Of a stretch of DNA of 64,000 nt, positions 55,712-63,100 are shown piece by piece. Under the pieces are notes generated by a model, which was given only the letters and a program-made list of their open reading frames with translations, made no database searches and was not told where the DNA came from. Source of the DNA: Hyalangium versicolor (lineage in GTDB: Bacteria; Myxococcota; Myxococcia; Myxococcales; Myxococcaceae); NCBI RefSeq assembly GCF_020103695.1, contig NZ_JAHXBF010000044.1, positions 16,113-80,112 of the forward strand, in the 5' to 3' direction. How positions within the stretch are numbered: the stretch's first letter is position 1; each line of letters begins with the position of its first letter. A program made the translations under genes and the position numbers.

Positions 55712-57035
55712 CGAATGGAACAAGGAGGATGGGCTCGAGCTCAGGCTTTGCTCCTCCGCCAACCCGCTGGGACAAGGGTTCACAGGCCTGGAGCCTGTGC
55801 TCGACATCATCGAGGCCACCGGAGAGGAGTTCCACCCCAAGGACATGACGTTGAAACGGCGGCTGAAGTACTCGCGATCGAAGCTGCGAGACCGCCTGCC
55901 TGAGGTCACCTTCCAAGGAACCGTCATGTTTCTCCTTGGATGCGCCCGATTCCCCAGCGCCTACTTCAATGTTTCGTCCTCTCTCAACGTACCTGAGGAG
56001 GGGCGGTTCAGCCTCAGCCTCCACGCCAACCCCTTCTCGATCTTCACCGGCCCCGGTAAAGCAGAAGAGCGGGCCCGACGGATCGTGGAGCTTGCTCGTG
56101 CCTTCGCTGCCCGCTTCCCCGTCTCCTACGGCTTCGCCCACAGTGGCACTGACTTCGTCATGGGAGGGGCTCCTCGCCTCAAGAACACTTCCGCGCCCCT
56201 AGGCGTCCACCAGACCCACTGGCTCAACCTCTTCGGGCCACGCATGGTGGAACAGCTGGGCCGTCAGCGCGTGCTCTCCACTCCCGCTTTCCTCGTGGAG
56301 GAACTGCCACACGGCGCCGTTCTCCTCCTTACCCGCCCCACCCCCTCCGACTTCTTCTCCGAGGAAGCCCGGTTCGCTCAGGCGCGCGCACTCGTCCACC
56401 TGCGTCCGGAGCTGAAGCTCGAGGACACTCTGACCGCCCTCCGCCAGCGCTCCCTCGCATTCACTCCCATCGAACCGGATTTCGACCCGGACATCGCTGA
56501 TCTGCTCACCCTCACTCTGCAGCGCTCCGGCCTCGACACGAGGCGTGCGGACATCGAACGCCTCAACCGATACCGCCCCCTACTTCCCTCTGAATGGCTC
56601 CCGGCTCGCGAAGTCCCACCCTCTGATGTCCTCGACGTCGCAGAAGCCATCCGCATCTACGAGCACCAGTACGCCGAACAGCTCGCCGTGCTGCTCCACA
56701 CGAAAGTGCCCTCCGTCATGGACGCCTCTCCCGAATCCCTCCCGGAGCTGGACTACTTCCTATGGTGGCAAGGCTGGGGCTCCAGGCTTCCCGAAGCCGA
56801 GCGGGAGTTGTTCACCACCTCCCTGGGCGCGTACCTGGGTGCGCTCATGGTGCGCAACCTAGGCGGGCGCTGGGTGCCTCGCCGCAACCTCGACGAGGCC
56901 GCCGTCATCACTGGAGCCAGGGCGTGGCTGCCCTTCCTACGTGCCCGTCATGCCCTCCAGAGCCGCCAGGCCGCGCTCGACTTCTCCCTCACCCAGTTCT
57001 ACAGGCACGCCGCGCGCCGAGTGATCAGTCACTGA
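55701..57035 (+). CDS. Probable immunity-type myxobacterial protein (DUF3396-like)
   Basis: A 444-residue cytosolic protein. It overlaps the preceding broken gene by 11 bp, so it was translated together with it. The N-terminal half resembles the type VI immunity family (DUF3396): ARFPSAYFNVSSSLNVPEEG, RFSLSLHANPFSIFTGPG, RIVELARAFAARFPVSYGFA, HSGTDFVMGG, and LVEELPHGAVLLLTRPTP. The C-terminal half (ESLPELDYFLWWQGWG, LGGRWVPRRNLDEAAVI) recurs in many myxobacterial relatives as I recall them. No signal or membrane segment. Function as antidote is inferred from the context and the family likeness, not shown. Confidence 0.5.
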   Translation: MTHDEWNKEDGLELRLCSSANPLGQGFTGLEPVLDIIEATGEEFHPKDMTLKRRLKYSRSKLRDRLPEVTFQGTVMFLLGCARFPSAYFNVSSSLNVPEEGRFSLSLHANPFSIFTGPGKAEERARRIVELARAFAARFPVSYGFAHSGTDFVMGGAPRLKNTSAPLGVHQTHWLNLFGPRMVEQLGRQRVLSTPAFLVEELPHGAVLLLTRPTPSDFFSEEARFAQARALVHLRPELKLEDTLTALRQRSLAFTPIEPDFDPDIADLLTLTLQRSGLDTRRADIERLNRYRPLLPSEWLPAREVPPSDVLDVAEAIRIYEHQYAEQLAVLLHTKVPSVMDASPESLPELDYFLWWQGWGSRLPEAERELFTTSLGAYLGALMVRNLGGRWVPRRNLDEAAVITGARAWLPFLRARHALQSRQAALDFSLTQFYRHAARRVISH

Positions 57036-57076
57036 GCACACCCTCGGAGGCTCCCCTCCGGACGCGGACTGCGCCA

Positions 57077-57099
57077 ACTGGTATGCTTGTCATACCAGT
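57077..57099. terminator. Stem-loop between convergent genes
   Basis: Perfect 9-bp inverted repeat ACTGGTATG-CTTGT-CATACCAGT in the 95-bp gap where the immunity-like gene and the SNF2 operon converge. No T-tract, so weak as a terminator; an operator is possible but no start is near. Confidence 0.5.
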
Positions 57100-57130
57100 G
57101 CGGCCCATCGCCGTTGAATAGGCGCGGATA

Positions 57131-60100
57131 TCAGCTGGCAACGCCGCTCCCCACGACCGCACCCACGACCTGCTCTTCTCCAAGAAACTCGTTCTTCAAC
57201 TCGAAGCGCATCATCGCCGTCATCTGCTGGAACAGCGCTTCTCCCGTCAGTTGCTCTTTGCGCCAGCGCGTCGCCGCCAGACGCAAGACAGTCTTGTATT
57301 GACCCGCGAGCACCCAACGTACCATGGCGTCCAGCACGCCCCGCCTCTCCTCATCCGCGCTAGTCCGCAGTGCATCAAGCGACGCGCGTACCCATTCCTC
57401 GTTGATGTCGAGCGCGGGTGTCTGCCGCTGAGCCCGAACGTTGTCCGCCTGCATGGAGAAAAGCCGCCGGGACTCCTCCACCATCAATGATAGCGTTAGC
57501 CTCGCCCGTGAGACCTGCCCGGGTACGCGCAAGTCCTCCCGCTCGGAGTGTTTATATAGCAGATCCAGCCCCGCCAAATCCGCCAACTTCTCGATACAAC
57601 CGTCCTCTTTGTGCTCCCGCCAAAAGCCCCAGTACCAACCCAGCCGCATAGCCACAACTCCCGGCAGCGCCGAGTTCGTGGCAGCCCGTCGGCCTGAGCG
57701 CAGTGCCTTGACGCGCGCATAGAGATCTGGCTGGGTCTGCCGCAGTGTGAGGATGCGTTCGGCATGACGTCCGAGCGCATCCAGGTCATCCGACATCTCG
57801 GCTTTCTCAAAAGCCTTGCCTGCGTACGCGTCCAGCGCTCCCTGGACGTCGAGGCGGTCCTCTGCAGGGAGTATGTGGCTGTCCTCTCCAAAGACCTCCA
57901 GAAACTCCTTGATGCGCCGCCGGAGCACCTGCTCAAGGCCTAACTGGGACTCAAGCCCTCGCTCTGGCAGGAAACTGGCAATGTGAATCTCATCATTGGG
58001 GCTTCCAAGACGATCAATGCGACCCGCACGTTGGATGAGGCGCACGGGATTCCAGTGAAGGTCGTAGTTGATGAGTGTATCGGCGTCCTGGAGGTTGATA
58101 CCCTCACTCAAGGCGTCTGTGGAGATGAGCAGGTCGATCTGCTTCTCCCGAGGCACCTGTGTCCCTTCTGGCGAGAGATTGGCTCGCGGCGCGAAGCGGC
58201 GGATTATTTGACGGACATTACCGCTGCTGCCCGTCACCTTCTCCACGGTTCCGTACCCTTCCTTCAAGTGTTCCACCAAGAAGTCAGCCGTGTCGGCGAA
58301 CTGCGTGAAGATGAGGGTACGATGCACCTGGGGTGGACGTGTCGCGAGGTAGGCACGCAGTCGTGCTAGTTTGGCCTCGGCTGCTGGCGGCAGTTTCCCC
58401 ATGGCCGTGCAGAGTTCCTCCACCCGCCCGAGGTCCCCCTGGAGTGCGTTACGCAAGCGATCCACGTGAAACATGCCGGAAGGCAGCGATTCACTTTCGC
58501 CACCTTCTTCATCCGCCACATCCAGGTGCAGAACGATAAAGCCCTGCTGGAGGTTCTCCAGGGCCACGCGTAGGCGCTCCCGAAGCCGATCCAAGGAGAT
58601 GCGAAAGGCGGCTTCACTGGACTCCAGACGTTTGAGCAACAACACCTTAAAGAGCCCTCTAAGGCTTTGACCTGCCTGACGGATTCCGACTACGCGCTCG
58701 TCCTTCTTGTGCACCTCCAGTAGGTAAGCCCCCAATCCGTAGAGGGGGTATTCCATGCTGCCCAGCAGGTGGATAATGCGGTCGTACAAGCCCGCCCCGT
58801 ATGATTCCTCGATCTGATAGCGCAAGCACTGCTCGGGCCCGGAGATGCGTGTGGGGAAGCGAATGGGCACCCAGGCATAACCACCCGAGCGCTGTTTCAC
58901 CGGTAGCTTCGCGTCCGGGTACTGAGCTTGGATGAACCGCCGGGTGCGCCGCACTACAACGTGCTGGAGGATGGAGGTGAGAGACTCCTTACCCGACTCT
59001 ACCGCTTTGAAGAAATCCTCTAGCGACTCTCCAGCGAAGGGCAATCGAGTGAAGTCGTCGGGAAAGAGCCGCAGTTGCCGCTGCACGTCCCAAGAACTGT
59101 TGTTCTGGGGTGTCGCCGAAAGCAGCAGCACTTGGCGCCGCGAGGGGATTCCCCCTGGGTGCAACCACTCCCAGAGCCGCTCGTACCGGCGTGTCGTGGG
59201 ATTACGGAAATTGTGGGACTCGTCTATCACCAGTACTTGGCGCGCATTAAATCGAGGGAGTTCTCCCAGGCTTCCATGAGACAGGGTTCGCAGGTGGACG
59301 CCTGACTCCTCGCCTAGTGCCTCCCAGACGGGACACACCGCAGGAGGAGCCACCACAACCGCGTGCCGGTCCAGCACGTCCTGGAGGTAGCGAAGCAATG
59401 CCATGGCGATGTATGTCTTCCCCAAGCCGACAACGTCCGCCAGAAAGACCCCCCCAAAGCGCCGAAGGATGCCCTTAGCCTGCTGGTAGGCAGCCTGCTG
59501 AAAAGCCGTCATTCGCTCCAGCAAGGGGTTATTATCGGTGAGATCCGAACCCTGGAGCATCTCCAGGAAGAACTCCGACAGTACCTTGTAATAGAGTTCC
59601 TTCGCTGCGATGAGTGGACCTGCCCAGGATTCCTCTAGAAGAGTCTGAATCTCCTGGGAGATGTCCTCTGCATCCGTCAATCGCTGTTGGAACCAAGCAC
59701 GTGCCTGAGCATGCATTCCGCCCGCCAACGCCATGTCCAGCTCCGCGCCTGGAGGACGTGCCAGAAGTTCTCGAGTAAGAGGCCCAGCTGGCACAAGGCT
59801 GCTGTCCGATCGGCTGATAAGCCGGCTGAATAGGGGCCTGCGCGAGTAATGGAAGACACGCGCCTGGGTGGACTTCAGCCGCTGAATCCACCCGCCCAAG
59901 CGCTCTTCCCATGCCGTTGTATGAGGCAACTGGTCGAGCTGAAGCCCGAGAGACTCGAGGATTGCCTGACGGTGCGCATGCGATGCATGAACGGGAAAGT
60001 CCAAATGAGGCTCGCGTGCCAACTGCGCATGGCCCTGAGGAGGATGTGGCAGAAGCCCTGGAGCAGCCAGCAAGAAATCGATCTCCGCCTCCTGGTCGAA

Positions 60101-60169
60101 GAACTCCAATGCATCCGTGCGCAACTCGCCCGGAGCCACGAGCGTCCTGGATTCCATGAGAGTGCTCAT
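57131..60169 (-). CDS. SNF2-family ATPase with degenerate PLD-like N-terminus (RNAP-like operon)
   Basis: A 1012-residue SF2 ATPase. Residues ~100-200 resemble the phospholipase-D-like front of helicase fusions but with the His-Lys-Asp catalytic pairs gone. The SNF2 motor follows: Walker A ADVVGLGKTYIA (~244-255), motif II DESHN (316-320), motif III LSATPQNN (~350-357), and in the second lobe ISTDALSEGINLQ, INYDLHWNPVRLIQRAGRID and RLGSPNDEIHIA. That is the profile of RapA/HepA-like and DISARM-type SNF2 proteins; RapA recycles RNA polymerase. It starts with ATG 60169, overlapping by 4 bp the stop of the RNAP-like gene, so the two are co-translated. Confidence 0.88.
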   Translation of the reverse strand: MSTLMESRTLVAPGELRTDALEFFDQEAEIDFLLAAPGLLPHPPQGHAQLAREPHLDFPVHASHAHRQAILESLGLQLDQLPHTTAWEERLGGWIQRLKSTQARVFHYSRRPLFSRLISRSDSSLVPAGPLTRELLARPPGAELDMALAGGMHAQARAWFQQRLTDAEDISQEIQTLLEESWAGPLIAAKELYYKVLSEFFLEMLQGSDLTDNNPLLERMTAFQQAAYQQAKGILRRFGGVFLADVVGLGKTYIAMALLRYLQDVLDRHAVVVAPPAVCPVWEALGEESGVHLRTLSHGSLGELPRFNARQVLVIDESHNFRNPTTRRYERLWEWLHPGGIPSRRQVLLLSATPQNNSSWDVQRQLRLFPDDFTRLPFAGESLEDFFKAVESGKESLTSILQHVVVRRTRRFIQAQYPDAKLPVKQRSGGYAWVPIRFPTRISGPEQCLRYQIEESYGAGLYDRIIHLLGSMEYPLYGLGAYLLEVHKKDERVVGIRQAGQSLRGLFKVLLLKRLESSEAAFRISLDRLRERLRVALENLQQGFIVLHLDVADEEGGESESLPSGMFHVDRLRNALQGDLGRVEELCTAMGKLPPAAEAKLARLRAYLATRPPQVHRTLIFTQFADTADFLVEHLKEGYGTVEKVTGSSGNVRQIIRRFAPRANLSPEGTQVPREKQIDLLISTDALSEGINLQDADTLINYDLHWNPVRLIQRAGRIDRLGSPNDEIHIASFLPERGLESQLGLEQVLRRRIKEFLEVFGEDSHILPAEDRLDVQGALDAYAGKAFEKAEMSDDLDALGRHAERILTLRQTQPDLYARVKALRSGRRAATNSALPGVVAMRLGWYWGFWREHKEDGCIEKLADLAGLDLLYKHSEREDLRVPGQVSRARLTLSLMVEESRRLFSMQADNVRAQRQTPALDINEEWVRASLDALRTSADEERRGVLDAMVRWVLAGQYKTVLRLAATRWRKEQLTGEALFQQMTAMMRFELKNEFLGEEQVVGAVVGSGVAS

Positions 60170-63100
60170 CGCGGAGTTCCTCCCTTCAACCAGTTCGACA
60201 TTGACGATGACAACAGCACTACCTCGGGAAGTTGCTCCCTGCACGGGAGCGTAGGCGTGGAAACGACGGACACGGCTTTCGCCGACAACCATGCCTCCAA
60301 CGACACCTTTAAGAATGAGAGTTCTTCAGGAGTTCCACTGGCGCTGCCCACTATTCGCTTAATGGATAGAGGTTCAGGAACAGCCTCGGGATCTGGCATG
60401 AGGAGAATGCCTTTCCCGGGCAAGGGCACCCCAAGTTCATCCTCAAGGCTTGGAAGCTCAGACTCTGCCTGGTCCACAGGCTGCTCATCCACGTCGAAGC
60501 CTAATACCAAACGCAGGGTATGACTCCAGCAATCCTCCATGGGGCGACCTTCGTTCTCAAGCAGAAAACGGATGGGGGCGATCGCCGCCGCCATAGCGGG
60601 CCACTCCTCCCAGGCGGACGAGGCCAGTGGAGGTACGCAGCGACGGGTTCCGGGCGGCCCCCGCTCCAACGGGGGCAACCACCGCCATCCAGAGGGCGAC
60701 GCCTCGGAGGGGGGTCCCTTCCACCACCCCACCAGCGCACGCACGAGCAATCGTTGGCTCATCCGCATCCACGCCCCGTCTCCTGGGAAAGCCCGTTGCA
60801 CGACGGCCTCAATCATCTCGGCGGCACGGGAACCATCCTCTCCACAAGGACGGGGGCGGGACTCTTCCACGAGCCGACAGAAGTCCAGTGGGCGCGACTC
60901 CGGCCGAGCCAGCCCTGCCATCAATTCCCGTAGTGCCAGTATTCCGACGGAGCCCAGCGGCGGAACCTCCACTCCCTCATGGCGCAGAGCCCGTACCGAG
61001 GGCCCCGGACGCAGTGACGACTCGAGCACTCCTCTCCCTGCCTCCTCTGAATCATCCTCCAGCGCTTGAAAAGCGCCTAGGACCATAAATAACCAAGGCA
61101 GATGCTGACGCAGCAGCCGGTCACGCGCGGCGCGCTCCGCCCAGAAATCTGGAGAGGACATCTCAATGAGAAGAGGCGACACAACAGGTAGGTAGACAGG
61201 GCCCCTTGAGGTCAAGACCCCCGTCGTGGTCACTCCCCACGACTCCCCTTCCACTCTCAGCAGCACCTGGACGACCCCGTCCCGAGACGAGCCGTGGAGC
61301 GAGCGAAGGAGTTGAATATCCTCCTTCTGTCCCTGCCGTATCTCGGGCACGGGGATGCGTGCCGCAAGCTCGGCGTAGGACTGCATACGCTCCACGTTGC
61401 ACTCCAGTGCCGGGGCCTTGTCGTCCCGCGCAGGCCGCCCCTGAATCCGGAAAGTTCCCGGCACCACAGAGCGCAGACCTGGAGGCCGTGTCAAGGGCCA
61501 CAGGCGCGCGAGCAATCCAGCGAGATGCGTGGGCTCACCCTCCTGCCGTCCTTGGGACACGGGTCCCCACAGAGCGTCCATCTCAGCGAGTAGCGCGCGA
61601 CGCGCCGTTTCCCACAAGAGCCTGGAACCGGACCGCCGCAACCGCTTGAGCCGATCGGAGGCCAAGCGCACACGCAAATAGGCATGAGTGAGTGGGGATT
61701 TCACCTTCTCGGCTGCACCCCGAGGCAGCCCCGTGGGGTGTAGCACCCAAGGCAAGATGGGCACTGAGGACACGATCAGCCGTCCCGGTAACATCCTCCC
61801 CAGCGCCTTCACATCCCGCTCTACTGCCCGGAGACCGCGCAGCAATTCCTCGCGCTCAGCAGGAGAGGTGGAACGGGAGATGCGGTCGCGCACTGCTGCC
61901 CCCGGGTCTTCCCGGCGCACGGCTTTGTACATCTGGATGCCCAGCACCAAAGCCCCATCCTTTACATAACGCCGCTCCAACTCGGAGACGGTGAGACCTA
62001 ACAGCGCTGCGGCGGTCTCCTTACGCCAGGGGTGGAGCACCGGCTCGCAAAGTCGAAACACAGACAGAGGACGCCTCCTGCTCAGTGCAGGACGAAGCAA
62101 GACCGGCGTTCCACATCCCGAGGAATCCGGTTGGCACACCTCGAACGCTCTCGCACGTCCCTGGATCTGCCCACAGCTACAACCCCAGCGCAGAGGTGAA
62201 TCCTGCTCCGCCTCTGTGTACGTAGTAGGCCAGCTACGCAGCCGTGTCGCCGACGGGACTTCAAAGCGAAGTTCGCGCCGCTCGGTGGACACATCCTTCC
62301 ACGGCTCAGGCTCTGAGGATGTAGGGGGCATGACCCCTGCTGCCTCCAATACCTCAACAAGGTGGGGCCAGAAGCCCGGCAGTCCCCCCGTCCAGGACCG
62401 CGCTTCTCTTGAGAGGATGGAGGCCTCATCAGGCCTCGCCGCCGCCCACCACAGCCGATCCACGGTGGAAAGCGCGGGCGAGTCTGGCGCCGCCGCAATG
62501 CCCTCCCCATCCCGAGCACGGAAGCGCAACTGAGCGTCCGGGCCCTTCACGAAAGCGTCTTGAGTCAGGATCCAGCACCTCCCCACCCGCGAGGCAGCAA
62601 GATGCAGCAACTCACCCGACGCGGCATCGAACCAGATATCTGTGTCAGGAGTGGAAGCCAGGGTGGGATCCTCGATGACAAGGTGCACGGGCTGCCCATC
62701 CTCCCCATATGGCATCTCTTCCCGGGCGAACCCTCCTTCCAACACAGCCACCCGGCCATCCGGCAACAGGAGTTGGCCCCGGACGTCCACAGGCGCCTCA
62801 AGTGCCACGATGAGGGTGAGCCTCCACGCTAGCAATGCTTCGGTCTTGTCTCGCACGACCTCCTCGCGCACCTCCACCACGGTCCCCTGAACCCCCGGAG
62901 GAACAAACCAACGCTCGGCAGCCGCCGGCAGAACCGGCCTCAGCGGAAGCAACTCGTCCGCCATGGGAAGCGGGACCACTGCCGCCTCCGCAGGGCTCGC
63001 CGGAACGGCCTCCGAGGCCAAACTATCCTCCGGGGCCGACTCAGTCTCCGCCTCGGGGTCCTCGAGGTCCTCGGGCTCCTCCATCTGGAACACATGGGCA

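Noticed and set aside
57077..57099. Hairpin as a tRNA or attachment site
   Set aside because: Only 23 bp with no cloverleaf, and no integrase or second copy seen.
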